The translations under genes and the position numbers were made by a program. Below the pieces are notes generated by a model that was not told where the DNA came from, did no database searches, and saw only the letters and a program-made list of their open reading frames with translations. From Pachypanchax playfairii (taxonomy: Eukaryota; Chordata; Actinopteri; Cyprinodontiformes; Aplocheilidae), in NCBI GenBank assembly GCA_006937955.1, contig SSNP01000146.1, positions 688,139 to 752,138 of the forward strand: a stretch of 64,000 bases of DNA, given 5' to 3'. Shown here piece after piece: positions 47,391 to 60,971 of the stretch (its first letter is position 1; each line of letters starts with the position of its first letter).

Positions 47391-50300
47391 CAAAAATTAA
47401 ACATGTGCAATCATGCTTATTGATCTGCCTAAATAGCAAATACTGGTATACACGTTTGGAGGTTTTTTAAGATTACTTATAACATAAAGATTTGTTAAGA
47501 AATGTTTTCTAAAGATTAATGTCCTTCTATTTTATGTTATGATTACCTGCCAATGAATCAGTTAATAACTTTTAAAAATCGAAGGCCAAATATTAAATCT
47601 GAATTTACATCAACTACAAAAACATTTTAACCAATGTCATGTCTTTTTAAATGAATGAAAAAGCATTATGTATTTACAGCTGCACTCCTGCACGCCATTC
47701 ATTATAGTTTCCTATCTTGACAGGCAATACTGAGGAACATCCAGTCCATTACACACATATGAGCCCCATCACTCTTGTAGTATTGACAAATTCATCAGGC
47801 GTTTTTTTTCCCCCAAGAGCTCCCTGAACAGAATTTAGATTTGACTTCCATTCCCCACCAAGAATGGCCTTGTTAAGGGTACAAACATAACTTAACCTGT
47901 TTACTGTTTTTTTGGGACTTTTGAGAGTAATAAGCCCACATTTTTCTGTGGATCGTGGCCTTCAGTTTTTACTGATTTGCAGAGGGCATTGCATCTCAGT
48001 TTAATTAAAAGGAGTTGTGTTTCTTTTCAAGTTGGAAATCTATTATTCAGTTTCAATTCTATACATGTTTTTTTTAAATAGTTTCTAGAAGTGTATTTTT
48101 TCTTATGATTGTAGTTTTAGTCAGTTTTGGTTTTATTGTTGTGTATCTATAACTGATTATTGAATCATTACATGTACAATCAATTATCACAAAATCCTGG
48201 AATCTATATGTAGTTGCCCTTACAGACTGGTACAGTGGAGGAAATTTGTCACATGGGCATCACTGCGACTAAACAGTAAACCAGACGCTAGTTTCAGTAA
48301 CTTGAAGTTCAGTTTACTTTTGGCAGTACTTTCTTTGTCAAATTCAATCCTTTGCTAAATAATAAAGCTGACTGTCTTCATTTAGGTTTCAGAAGGTATA
48401 AAAATGAGCAAATGTCATTTCCCATTGTAGATGTTATTATTTAATTCTGTAAGAAAGGTGTGTCCTGAATACTATGTACAGTACTTTGTGGTCAGAGAAA
48501 AAAAACAGATGCGCATCCCAGAACCTTTTAAATTTTTTTTGTTTTACCATGTGAGCAATATTTTTGTAACAAACCTTAAATGCATGCGCAAAAATTCATG
48601 CATGCAAAACAACAGGTAAAAAAAAATCTTCCAGAAAGTACTACTTAAATGATTAAATATTACTTGCAACCTTAGACCAAAAGTGCTTTGTTGCACATGG
48701 AATAGCACATCAGACCCATTTCGGGTTATCATATACATTATCTGTTCATCACTGTCAAATATCAAGGCTGCCTCACTTGTCATCACAAAGAGTAGTAGAG
48801 AAGTCTGGATTGACACCAAGTGGAACGCCATCTGACAAGTGATAAAAAAGTGTTGTGGCATGTTACGGGCCTTGTGGGCTGGCCTTAGTACCCCGTGGTC
48901 GTGGGTTGAGGACATCCGACCTGAAATGCATGCAAACTAATGGCCAGCATGACTGACATTTTCACCGATGAGCCCAAAGTGTTCGTCTGTTGTCAGCAGG
49001 AGTTTATCAATAGGCACGTCTGCATATGCAGTCATCTATTGATCCATCCATCTCTGTCTGCCTCTCTCTGCATCACTGTAGCTGTCGGTTGTCATTCAGT
49101 GGACTGGCTGTGAGGAGTGATGGCTGTTGAACCCTGCATTTGCAATCCTTCCACACTGGAGAAGGGATTTTGAAATAACGATGGCATCATTTTGTGAGAT
49201 CATGCAGACATCTTACCCATTTTTGACTGGGAAACAGTTTGTATTTAAAAGTAGTCAGCTTCCTGGCTTTTAGCACCATGTTGGGCTTGTTTAGAACTGC
49301 ATAGATAGAACTGATAACTGCATACATGTTGTCTTTGGTCTTTGTCATCACTCTTACCTTCATTAATGAATTGCAAAGTAGCCAGACCTTGTTTGCACTA
49401 TTTGCCCATGGAGACTGACTGGATGCACTGAGTTTATGGGTAACAAGGCCCCAGGTTAATTGCAGCTAGTACCAGAGGCCTTGTCCCCTCTAATAATGTG
49501 CAGCATTAGTACAGACAGTTGCTTTGTGATTAGAGAAAGGAGCCAGGTCGGTGACAGAAGTGAGGATAAAGAAGCCAGATCAGGTCTCTGAGGAGAAAAG
49601 GTGCAAGTCCTGTGAGGATTGAGGTAAACAAGATTGGACCTGTGAGGGAGATAGACTCTGCTGCCCCCAGGTCGTTACAGTCCTTCTGAAGGGAGACGGC
49701 ACCCAATACAACTCAGCGTTCTGATGTCCATGTGATAACATACCATTTAATCTTAAACTCTCAACCAGTCAAAGCAATATTTCAGAATGACCAGATATTC
49801 AATTCCCACAAGGAGCAAACAACGATTGGATTAATGAAAGCGCAGCATTTATGCAGTGAAGCAATGCAATAACAAGTCCTTCCCATTTAGCTAATCCGTG
49901 TTATTCTGTGCATATATATGTATATTATATACAGAAATTAATTGTAATGACAGGTTCATTGGCAATATATTATTATTACACCTAAAGTGCTGAACCTGGT
50001 TGGAGCAGCAGCTCCCATGGCAGTGAATTTAGCTGATTAAATCACTGAGTGCACACAGCGGTGGTGACACGAAAACAACAATTAATAAGCAAACCCCCAG
50101 TGCACAGCGGCTCCGTTTTAACTGGGGTGCTAATAACATTACATGGCAAAAATATCCTAATCAGACAGGTGAAAAGGGATTTGGAAGCAATTTTATTTTC
50201 TCCTTCAGATTAGGCTGTTAGTCAGTAGCTGCAACTGTGTGTGTAGGGACTTCATTTTATTGAAGTTCTTTCACTTGTGCTAAAGAGGCTGCTTGTTTCA

Positions 50301-53300
50301 TGCAGAGGAGAGATACGGGTTCCATTTGTGTTGTACTGTTTATCTTGACATTTTTCTCTTTTTATCTCCAGTGTCATTCCCCACCCCCAAAACTCAACAC
50401 CCCACCACCCTATCCCCCACCCCCACCATGCGCAATCACTCACAACAAATGCACATTAAAAAGGATTTGTTCCCCAAAGAAGGTCGGCATTTGTAAGGCT
50501 ACTGACAGATTTAAGTGTCAATTAAGATGATGTACAGTGGGCACATTATCATACAAGGTTGTCAGCTGGGGCCATTTGAGAGAAACAAATACCCAGAGCT
50601 TTACACCTTCTGTGGCTTGAACTTTGTATGGACCCACAGTTGCTATGAATGTCACAGTCAATCATTTATCCAGTTGGCAACCTTTTGCAGTAGCAAGCAT
50701 TGAGATCAAGCAATTTTATACAAATAGCAACCTCAAAAAAACCTGTTCTCCAAAATGCCTTGTCATGTTTAGTCGTGAGGTCCTATCCCTGGCCTGTTCA
50801 GGGGTCTTAAACTCATTACTACAAGGGGGGAAATTATACCTCAGTACAAGGATGATGGATGACAAGTTAAATTTGTGTCCAGGGACTGAAGGTGAATGGT
50901 GACAGAGGTATTTATCTTGAGAATGGAGGTTGGGGTCAGGCGAGGCTGGGTGCCTTAAGGCAAAAGACATTGACAAATTTATCCAGTGGACCCCATTGCT
51001 TGGGCCTTTTCTTTGTTTTGAATCCTGGCCACTTGCTAAGTGACCCACATTGCTCATACTGCCAGAGTGTGAAGAATGCTGCGCCACGCCAGGCATCCCA
51101 CCTCTGCTGAAGCTATTTGTTCATTCCTCTGTGAGGCCCAAATCATTGACTCATTTTGAACAATGTTTGTTTTGGGTTTTCAGGAAATGTTAGATTCTGT
51201 CGCTGGCTAAACATTGGTTCTGAAAATTACAGAAAACTTCAGAAAGATCCTTCATCCTTCTTTTTATTGTCCTTAGCTTGCTTTTTGTTCAACTGGTACA
51301 ATTTACATTCAACAAGAGGCTTTTTCTATTTATTATACTACTGCCATTGGCACTACCTGGATTGTTGTTGTTGGTGTGTGTACAATAAGGAGGAAGGAGA
51401 CTGTGCATGTGTCTGTATGGACATATCTGATGAAGAAAAGTGGGGAACCACAGAGACCTCTAGTGGAGACAGAAGAAGCAGTTTTAAAGTAAATCCGAGG
51501 AATGGATCATAATTGTATACTTTCAATGTAAAATATGCAACTTATTTACTGTTCTATCATGTATTGAATTAAAATGTAATTGAAATGACTAGCATACATG
51601 TGTTTTTCTTTATGATGCAGTACAGCTAGCTAATGTGGATTTATGGTGAGAAAACTTAATCAACTAATCACGGTGTCCCTTTAATGTGGCGTTTGTATCA
51701 GAATCCTGTCACCTAGTTGACTTAGTTGCATGTTCATATATTCTTCACTAATGGTTTAGAATATAGGACAAAATCTTGGCTACAAAGAACTGTAGTAACT
51801 AGGTTGGAAGAAAAGTTATCAGAAGAAGATATCGAGTCACTTGTTTGTTCACTTTTGATTAGTATTTTTTTGCCTTGAGGTGGTTGATGAGAACAGCAGG
51901 ATTCAGAATAATCCTTAAAGTCATGTCTCAGTGAAATATAACAGCACACTGACAAAGATCCACGCAAATTCCTCAGTGGAGCCATTCATTTGTTTAGTGA
52001 TCTCATGATGTCCACTGTGACTGAGGGGAGATATGGGTCCTATAACCTGTTGTCTGAATGCCACTTTTTTTTTTCTCATCCCATTGTTCTTTAAATGTCT
52101 TTCAGTGTTATTCTTTAAATGTTTTAAGGATTTCCTGCTTTTGTTCTGGTCATTGTGCAATACCTTGGCTAATAAGTGTTAATAACAAGTCTAACAAAAA
52201 CAGAGCATAAGTATCTAGTATATCCAGGAGATAAAATAAGACCATAAAAAATGATAAAGCCAAATTGTAATGGCTGAAAATATTTGTTCATATTACCCTC
52301 CAAGTAACTGTTTCATTTGCTATTAGTCATTTAACAGATGTTTAATCAAGGTTTCAGCTTGATATGGCAATCATTGCCTGGTAGCTCATGTAAGTCAATG
52401 GAAAAAGAGAATAAATTATTTATAATAAGCATAAGAAGTTGGTAAATACACAGACACAAATCCTAATCTTAGGTTATTCTGTACAACCTAAATTTGGCAG
52501 ATAAATAGTTACATTTCAATCAACGTTGAAGAAAGAGATCAGTTTTAAACTATAACAGCAGTTATCATAAGAAACTACTTTTAACTGATTTATCTTTTAA
52601 GTATGTCTGGCTTTTTTATTTTATAAAGAGGAGTTAACTGTAGCTTCTGATGAGTTTTGTTCAGAAGAAGATGTGCTATCTTTTTGTGAGTAAATAGTGT
52701 TTATTAAAATAACTTTAAAAAGGCTAGCATTAGATTTATATTTCCGAGAAGCCATTTATTTATCAGCTCACTGATATTAAATAGTTTGGTACTCAAGAAG
52801 CTTAACTGCAGTAACACAGCTGAAGGAAAACATCTTATACATGCATCTATGGCTTTTTGTTATTGTAACAAGGCTCTCATTTTTCCAACGAGAAACGTCT
52901 CAGAACTCCATGACATGTAAAGCAGCCAGTTGTTTGTGCTTAAAAAGAGGGGGAAAAGTAGTCGGAGCCTTTAAAATTGCTAACCACTTCATCGAGCTCC
53001 ATCCATCATTTTGTCAACACTCGAATGTTTTGGACTTACGGCAGCTCAGCTAAGAGGGGAAGATAAGAAACAAAGAGCTCAGTTGCTTTACAAGGTATTT
53101 GTACCTCTGTTTTTTAACCGAAACCACAATTTACAAAAAAATCTGTGAATTCTGAATGGCAGGAAATAAGATATGGGTCAAACAGTCCATACAGTATGTC
53201 TTAAGCTTTTTTTTGTTTATTGGCAAAAATGAACAAACCCTGTTTGTACTGTTTAATACTGGAATATATTACTATTGTATTTTTGTGGGTCGGTGGATTT

Positions 53301-53989
53301 TTACTTCAGCAAAATGAAATATAACTTTAGATTATCAAATGACTTACTGTGTGACGCTAATCAGCCTTTCAGAGTTTCTGAAGGATGTCATGACAGATCT
53401 TTTCAAAGTGAAACACTCCCGAGCCCCTTGTATCCATTAACAAGCCCAGGCATTAGAATGCTTTCAGACAGCCCTTGATAATGCTACAAGCTTTTTCAGC
53501 ATGTCTAATATTTACTTGAACCAGTCCCCCCTTAAGTGCTTTTTTTAAACAATGCAAGCATCATGAATCATTTACCATACAGGAATACCTTAAAGGAATC
53601 ATTTGCTTTGGAGATGTTTGTGGTTGATTTGAGGCTTGTGAAAGGCATTATCTGAATGTTGTGGGCTTCACTGATGCAATATTTATAATCTGTCACATAG
53701 TTGTACATTAGGCCAAAAATTGGCCATTGTTTCTATGTTATACACAAGAGCCTGACAATGGTAGGGCATAGCCGGGTCATGGGACGTTATGCCAAAACAA
53801 ATAGGAACCTTTAATTGGTAATCACAATAGATGCAGGCAATGTCATTAAAGGATTTTCAGGGTATGAAAAAAGATTAAGCAAATATCTTAAAACTATAAG
53901 AAGAATTTACAGCTTTTACTTTAATGGTAGTGTTGAAAGAATAAATCTACTGCTTTTAAATGATATTCAAAGTTTGACTTAAGACCTTA
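47391..53989. other. Longest noncoding stretch; candidate conserved element 50000-50180
   Basis: About 6.6 kb has no supportable gene. Frames of 118-126 codons at 48544-48915, 50716-51096 and 51156-51512 resemble nothing known and each is overlapped by frames on other phases. The segment 50000-50180 (GTGCACACAGCGGTGGTGAC, AACAATTAATAAGCAAAC, CTGGGGTGCTAATAACATTAC) is non-repetitive and has several ATTA sites. CCCTTTAA near 51678 could be a TTAA-element end with no partner found. An AT-dinucleotide patch lies near 49912-49932 and a CCCCACCC tract near 50390-50425. Confidence 0.45.
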
Positions 53990-54230
53990 CAACAAGTTCC
54001 ATCTATGTATACCCGCTTGATCCTGTGCAAGGTCACAGGGAACTGGTGCTTATCCCTAGCTGTCATTGAGCGAGAGGCTGGGTTCACCCTGGACAGGTCA
54101 CCAGTCCATCACAGGACCACACATAGAGATGAAAACCGCACACACTCACGCCCAGGGCCAACTGTGACCTTCTTGATGCAAGGCGACTGGGCTAACCATC
54201 TGCATCACTGTGCAGCCATACTGAGACCTA
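53990..54230 (+). repeat. Retroposon tail (L2/RTE-like), copy 2
   Basis: Ordered blocks are GTGCTTATCCCTAGCTGTCA, TTGAGCGAGAGGCTGGGTTC, ACCCTGGACAGGTCACCAGT, CCATCACAGGACCACACATAG, then ACCTTCTTGATGCAAGGCGA and CTAACCATCTGCATCACTGTG. This is the same family as 13046-13384, but the middle (GTGGGAGGA...GAGAACATG part) is deleted and the 5' portion extends further. It is noncoding. Confidence 0.85.
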
Positions 54231-57188
54231 AGCTCTAGAGTTTTGTGGGAATTTTAAAATTTCCTCTATCTAAACTAAACTATCCTAAACTAAAATTAAA
54301 TATTTACTAGTAATTTTCCTTTTATTTAAACAAATTAATTTTAAAAATTTAAATATCCAAAATGAAAAATTAAAAGAAAGTATGCTTAAATAGGAACCAG
54401 CTTACACAATATTTGACAGAAATAAATAGTATGGTATCAAACTTTCAAAATAGTAATAACAATGCTGCTACAGTAAAATGCTTAAAGTAACTTTATTATC
54501 TAATTTTCTAGTAAATTGGATTAACTTTTACTGCAGATAAATGAAGCCATCTTTAAGTACTTCATAAAATGTTTTTTTTAATCTGTGACACATAAAAGGC
54601 TGATTATTCCTAAGTTACGAAGGTTTTAGCTGAACAAACATAGTTGGAAAAGAAGATATAAAGTTTCTAACATTAAAAAAAACAATTATTTAAGTACAGT
54701 GCTTGAGTAAATACGTACCACCAGGACCAAAGTTCTGTTGAACTTCAATTAATTCTGTGATTCTTGTGAAATGGATGGGAAATAGAAGAACTTTGTGGTT
54801 TGCAGCCCTCTGGAACTGTCCATCTTCATTAATCAGTTTGATTTACTAGTTATTTGCAGCTCTGTCACTGATCACATCACATATACCTTTAGACTATTAA
54901 TCTTTGGAACATTGAAATGCTGTTTGTGTGTTGAAACTTGTAATAGACTGCAAGTGAATTTAAAGTGAGGAAATAAAATACCTCTGAGCGGACTGGCTGC
55001 AGGTCTGGTCTTCTTCTACTGCTTTGGTAACTGTCATCGTTCTCCTCTAACTAAATAATTGAGACGTGTAATAACTGTGACAGAGGGCATTATATGACCC
55101 ATTTTTTTCCCCTTTTACTTCAAATTGCTTTGTTTATACATGTCTTCCTGTCATAATCCTTCACAAATCTCCAAAGTAAAATCCCTTTGAAGAAATTGCC
55201 TCTCGTAGCGTAATATCCCATATAAAGCAGTTCTTTTTAATGACCAGAATCTGACCTCATTTTGTATGCATAAGCCTACATCAAAGTAGACGGCATCCGT
55301 CGAGTACGTGTAGTGTTCTTCTACTTGACAGCTTTTCACATTGAAATGACAAAACACATTCACAGAGGTCATAATTGGTTAATTAGGTTCAGACCTTGCA
55401 GTTTTACTTTGGGCTGACCTTGTATGAAGTGGACGACTACTCTGCCATAGAGAAACTCGTGATTTGGTTGATGTGCATTTTAATATTTCATTTTTTTGAA
55501 GAAATCAGTTGTGTTTTACTTCTTTTGTGTCGTTAAAACAATTCATCAGATCTCAATCAAGAGTCAGATCTGTTCAGAGACGTTCTTTGAATTTGTTCTG
55601 ACCGACTGAATTGAAGCTACAGTGGTCAATAAAGTCCAAATACACATGACTCATTGGAAAATATTTTTACTTAATTTTATTATTCATCTATTATTGAGGT
55701 GATTTAGCTGAATATTGATGTATTAAACTATCAACCTGAGATCAATTGATAAATAAAATGTAAAATTAAAAGCGATAAATGCTTTTATTTTGTAAAGGAG
55801 CCACAGTGCAGCTTTTGATCGCTTAGTTAGAAGTGAGAGGTACCTGGAAGGTTTAACTCACACATAAGACATCTCTTTTTATTTCAGACCTAGACAGACT
55901 TGGCCATCTGCCATCTGTCTTCAGTTTTTTTATTTTTGACCAAATTTACTCAGATCAAGTGTGACTTAAAGCTTTAAACTCAGAATACAGCCAGTGATTA
56001 GGGGTTTGTTTTAGTTTAAACATCTGCATCATGTCCACGTGTCCACGAATAATTAGTTCAGTATCACTCAAACCCTTGTGTTATCTTTTTATTTATTCAA
56101 TTATACTTCATGGTATCTTATTTAGCCTTAAAGCATCAAACATACAGTCAACATTTAGGTTTAGTGATTTCTTAATAAAGACCAAAAAAACTTCTCAAGT
56201 AAAAAGGAAAAAAGTTTTTGAATAGTTGCAATCAATTTAAAAAAAAAAAAAAGATAATAAAATAGGTAAAACCAATTAGAAACATGGCAACTCAGTGACT
56301 CTGTACAGTTTACTTAAAGTATTTCTGGCCCTTGTGCAGATGTTGTTAATGACCCCTGACATTTGATCTGGGTTTGTTAGAAGAGACAGTCTAATGCAGG
56401 TAGAAAATGATGCAAAACATCCAGGTCTGTCATAGCCGATGACGACTACAACAAAAAGAAAAATATATCAGAAATTCACAATAGTGTTTTTAATTATAAA
56501 ATCTGGAAGTACTTTCACCAAGCAGGGTTTTAAACGTGACTTCATGGTGATCATCTTCTGGAGTCTTGATATCTACATTCTCTAAAATCACATCTGTATG
56601 TCTGCAGGCGCTCCCCCCCCCCAACTGTTTGAAGTCAGTTATTGACCTCACTGCTCTCTCAAATCGAGTCCACAGTTCAGGGCCTCTGCCAGGTACTCTG
56701 TCTTTTTGGCAGCACTTTGATGCCTAATCTATACATGAGTGTTTATTTGACTGAACCATAGTGGGATCAGAAGGACAGTGAATCCAGCTGTTTTGGTCAT
56801 GAGAACAGCTGGAGTATTAGCCACAGACAGGAGCCAACTCATCTTGTTTTTTCTGTTTTAGAGATTCCTGATTATACAGCAGTGCATAAAATTGCCGGTA
56901 CTCTTCCACGGAACAAAGAAAAACCCAGAAGGAGTCACTGAAACAACTTGAAACTAAAAAAAGTCATAATAAATTACAAATTGCTCAATCAAAAACTGCT
57001 TCAGGTTTTTAGGGTTCACAGATATGCAATAGGATTTATGTCCTAGAAGGCCACTTCAGAAGAGTTTGAGGTTTTGTTTGCAGGTTTTATTTTAGCTGTG
57101 TATTTTGGATCGTTATCTTCTTGGAGGACTCACAACCTGCAATTGAGACTGCAACTATGACTATAGACATACAGTATGTATATTTATA
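54231..57188. other. Noncoding, strongly AT-rich at the start
   Basis: 54240-54700 is exceptionally A/T-rich with repeated TAAACTAAA/AAATTAAA words and no structure I can name. A 14-A run lies at about 56238-56251 and a C-run of ten at about 56613. Short frames only, none recognisable. No repeat family is seen apart from these tracts. Confidence 0.5.
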
Positions 57189-57271
57189 TACAGTGCAGAC
57201 CAAAAGTTTGGACACACCTTCTCATTCTCTTTGAATGAGATGGTGTGTCCAAACTTTTAGTCTGTACTGTA
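57189..57271. mobile_element. Miniature Tc1/mariner foldback element
   Basis: The 79-bp unit 57191-57269 is an almost perfect hairpin: CAGTGCAGACCAAAAGTTTG then GACACACCTTCTCATTC on one arm and its inverse on the other, separated by a few bases (TCTTTGA). It is flanked by TA at 57189-57190 and 57270-57271. The arm matches the terminal repeat of a common fish Tc1/mariner element. The whole transposase region is absent, so only the two ends remain joined. As RNA it would form a hairpin of about 35 base pairs. Confidence 0.92.
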
Positions 57272-57591
57272 CATACATCTGTATATCTCCTCTTTGGTCG
57301 TTCAACATGTGCCGTCCCTTGGAAACCCCAAGGTCAAAGTGGGAAACATTTCCAAAGGTGTTAAAGAATGATGGAGCTAAGATCCTGTGGGACTTCCAGA
57401 CACAGACCGACAGAATGGTGATAGACTGACATCGTGGTGGTGGACATAAAGCAGAGGTAAAGCCGGGTTGGTTGACATCGCAATACCAAGTGACTGCAAC
57501 ATCAGGAAAAATAAATATAAGAGACTAGAGAAATACCAGGGCTCACAGAAGAGCTGGAGAAGGTTTGGAGAGTAAAGGCATCAGTGTAACC
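57272..57591. other. Short noncoding spacer between two elements
   Basis: It holds a 64-codon plus frame at 57235-57429 that starts inside the foldback and is not recognisable. GACCCACAG-type and CAGACACAGACCGACAG words are present but no gene or repeat can be named. Confidence 0.5.
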
Positions 57592-58174
57592 TTAAAAAGG
57601 CCCTTTCATTAAAAACGGTTTTTCTGAGGTTACTGTTGAATATTTTAGCTCCACAGGTGTTCTTACCTTCATAGTGGGTGTGAAAACAGGTCAACAACTT
57701 CTCTTTCAATTTTTATCTCTCAAACTACGCAGGTGGTAATAACACCCGAGTTCTCCCGAGTCCGAACAGCCTGTATCTGTTTCATCACAACTCCTTTGTT
57801 TGTTAGCAGCTCCCGCAGTTGAAACCACGCCTAGCATTCTGCTGCTAAAAGCTGTTAGCATAAGACGTAGCAAACCGGAAGAGACTACGTGTGCTGTTGC
57901 CATGTGCAGCAGGGCAGGAAACAGAATGCCTTGCTCTCATAGGCTAGTTTGTTAGCCAATCAGAGTCCAGCAAATGCAAATATTAATGAGTTGCAGCCAA
58001 AGCCAGACGAATCTTCAAGCAGATGGATTTAAAGGTCTGTTAATCAGTGTTTCCTGATGTTTTTTAGATATAGAATGTTTCATATTACTGGTTAATACTT
58101 AAAATAAAATAAATAATAATAACAAAATAAAATAACCACAAAGTCCTAAAATTTGTGTGAAATGGCCTCTTTCA
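57592..58174 (+). mobile_element. TTAA-target MITE, family A copy 4
   Basis: The left end is TTAAAAAGGCCCTTTCATT at 57592. The right end GAAATGGCCTCTTT is followed by CAA, so the closing TTAA is mutated to TCAA. It parallels copy 2 along its whole length (CTTCATAGTGGGTGTGAA, CAACTACGCAGGTGG equivalents, TTGAAACCACGCCTAGCAT). An AAAATAAAATAAATAATAA expansion near 58100-58130 explains its extra length relative to copies 1 and 2. Confidence 0.86.
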
Positions 58175-60215
58175 AACTTACTGATGGCAAAACGCACTAA
58201 ACTGGTCCATTTCAGAAACAGCAGCCATAACATTAAAACCCCTTTCAGGTGAAGATTAAAGCATTGATCTAATCAGGTTCTTCAATGTTATCTGAACTCA
58301 CTGATGATATGTCAGAGTAAAAGGTCAGCACTTAAAACTTTAGAACGTTTTAACATGTTTTTTTATGTGTTAAGTTGCTAGAAAACAACACTCACACAAC
58401 CCTGTTTAATGCAGCACTTTACAAGACTTTATACTTAGACTGTAAATAATGATTTAAGCTGTAATAACTGCTGTTTCAGACAGTTACAGATTACTGAGTT
58501 TATAAAACTATGTTCATTTACTGTTTGTATACTGATACAAACTGCTGGTGAAAAATTATTTTCTTTTCTTTTTTTTCACAGAAGTGTCTGGTCTTAGACT
58601 TGCACTGCACTCTGAGTCTGTAATCTCACCATCTCCACAATCTACAGTGAAACAGGAAAGGGCGTACAGTTTGTGCAGGGGTCACAGCTGGGTCACTATT
58701 CATGAAAACGAGCACAATTAGCGCAATGACTCAACTTGCTCACATAATTCACGCAAAACTGCACCTCATGAAGCTGATTGTTAAGTTTAAAGCGCACACA
58801 ATTGTTCATAATTGCTCCAGAAATTGATTTATTAGCTCAGTTGTGAAGCTGCATGAGCCGAGTGCCATCTGACCCCCAGCTGAATGAATAATCAACAGGC
58901 TTCCCGAACGAGCAGATGTTCCAGAGTGTTGCTGTTTTATCAGGCCTGTAATGCGAACAGGCATGAAACCAGATCAAATTAAATGATGTGAGGACAGACA
59001 GCTGCAACACATTTGGACTTTGCTGCTTTGCCTCTTCTGCGCTAATTAGAAGTTTAAGTTCTGAACATAAAAGTTGCTCCGTCTTCATCCCAATCCAGCA
59101 TTACTTTCAGTGACTGTAATAAAGTAACATGAAGAGATGCTGAAATTTTTTTTTCCTTTTCCACTTTAAAATATCTTAAAAGTAACATGCCCACTGGAAA
59201 CAGCAGCTTTGTAAACAACTGTACACCCAAAGCTGTTTTTGCTCTGGTTACAGCTAGCTGTAAGACACAGTCTTCGGGGACTTGAATCATGATCCCTCAG
59301 CTTTAACTCTTTTCTCTAATTGCCTCTTAATTTCTTTGCTTTGCGCTTGATTATGGGGTGTAGTCAGCCTAATGGATCACAGATGAGTTGTTTATAACTC
59401 TCTGCGTCCTTTTTTTGTTATTGCATAGGGACTACACCGCTAGTTTATACAATATACATGTTGTTTATTTTTGCTGATTTTTCTTTGACAGCCTCTTAAA
59501 CTTTTTAAAGCAGCATACAGCAAGAATGTCACCATGAAAAATGTCCTAATGGTTGCTTTTGGATTCCCGTTTCTCGTATGCTATGTGATGCTTTAAAGCA
59601 GAGGAATAGTTTGATTGTATAGCAAAGTGGCTACGTTGTTGTTGCATCTGCCCCCAGGAACTGTCGACTCGAGTGTTTTTCTCCAAACTTGTCACACATT
59701 TCAGAAACAATTAGAGAAAAGAAAGTAAATTGTTCCCATGCACTTGGATTGCTGTCCTCGTGACATCTGCCACCGCAGCACGGATGATAGATTCCTCCTT
59801 CATTAGCCAGGGGTGTGGGATTACCCAGCAAGAACACATTAATCACCACTTTCTGTGGCAGCCTGAATGCTCTGGGCTTTGTTAGGGGAAAAAACTTTTT
59901 CTTTTTTCTTGACATGTCACTCTTCTCCTGTGACAGCCCACAATCAATCATCTTGACTGACAGCCCTGATAGGTTACACTGTTTACACAATGTGTAATGA
60001 AAGATCATGTTACCCACCATTGTTGTTTTTGAGACAACTCTTTTGGGCTGGATATGAATAGAGTGGGTGCTTTTGTGCAAATTCACACAAGCTTGTTTGC
60101 TTTCGCTTTTTGTTCCACAGTGGTTCCACTTTGTCCTCATTTCACTCTCTCTTTTTCTCTGCAAACACTCAGTAAAATGTATATAGAATGGATGGTTAAT
60201 GTCCCTAAAATCTCA

Positions 60216-60261
60216 TTTATATATATATATATACATATATATTTATATATGTATATATATG
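60216..60261. repeat. AT/ACAT microsatellite
   Basis: The tract is an imperfect TA dinucleotide run interrupted by CATA, TTTA and GTATA units. It produces the Ile/Tyr-rich part of an open frame there, which is not a gene. Confidence 0.95.
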
Positions 60262-60954
60262 TCAAGATATATTTATTGAATTGTTCCCAAAAAGTCAGTC
60301 TTTGTGTTGGAGTAGAATAATAGGACTCAAATGTAGAAATGTTGTAAAATAAGTTTGAATAATAATGATGTCTCAGCTCATGTCTTATGTTATTATTACT
60401 TTTCCCCCTTTGTAAGGAACTGATATGAATGACTTCATGGTTTTTTCTGAATTTATGGCAAAAACACTTCTTTAGACTTCTTATTATCAGAGTTTAAGTG
60501 TGTTTTTCTCTTTTAGTTGTACTTTTGTCTCAGTGTCATCAGTTACACAAACCTACAAATGGCCGTACTGTGATTGTTCTAATGAGAAATACATTAAAAC
60601 TTTAACATCTGGAGGATACAGACACAAACTCAGTAGATAAGTTGTGTTCCAGAGTAATAAATCATGAGTGGCCTAAGGGTTGCAGATCAAACTGATATAT
60701 TCTTACCATGTATGTTACATGGATAACCGATTATTTGCATAATACACAGTAACACTTGCTATTGTTGTGTTACCAGCTAGAAGTCGTCTTTAAAGATTTC
60801 TCAAAAGGATAAGTCTGAGATGCTAACCTCTAATGCTGTTGTGAAACCATATTTTATATAACGGTTGTTATGATGGTAAAATTTGGGCATTTTAAAAAAT
60901 TGTGAACAATAATGAATGAATTCAAAAGTAACTTTACATAACTCAAAGAGCATC

Positions 60955-60971
60955 TTTTTTTTTTTTTTTTT
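60955..60971. repeat. Poly-T tract (17)
   Basis: There are seventeen consecutive T residues. No retroposon body is recognisable on the side that would precede a poly-A on the minus strand, so this is best called a plain homopolymer. Confidence 0.95.

Noticed and set aside
51420..51690. ACCTCTAGTGGAGAC ... CCCTTTAA as a further TTAA element
   Set aside because: Only one end-like motif is present and no inverted partner or body similarity was found.
59631..60164. Longest open frame (177 codons, minus strand) as a gene
   Set aside because: The translation has no recognisable domain or ordered composition, its start is arbitrary, and plus-strand frames overlap it. In 64 kb one such frame is not surprising.
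60054..60320. Plus frame with an Ile/Tyr-rich end
   Set aside because: The end is simply the TA microsatellite in translation.
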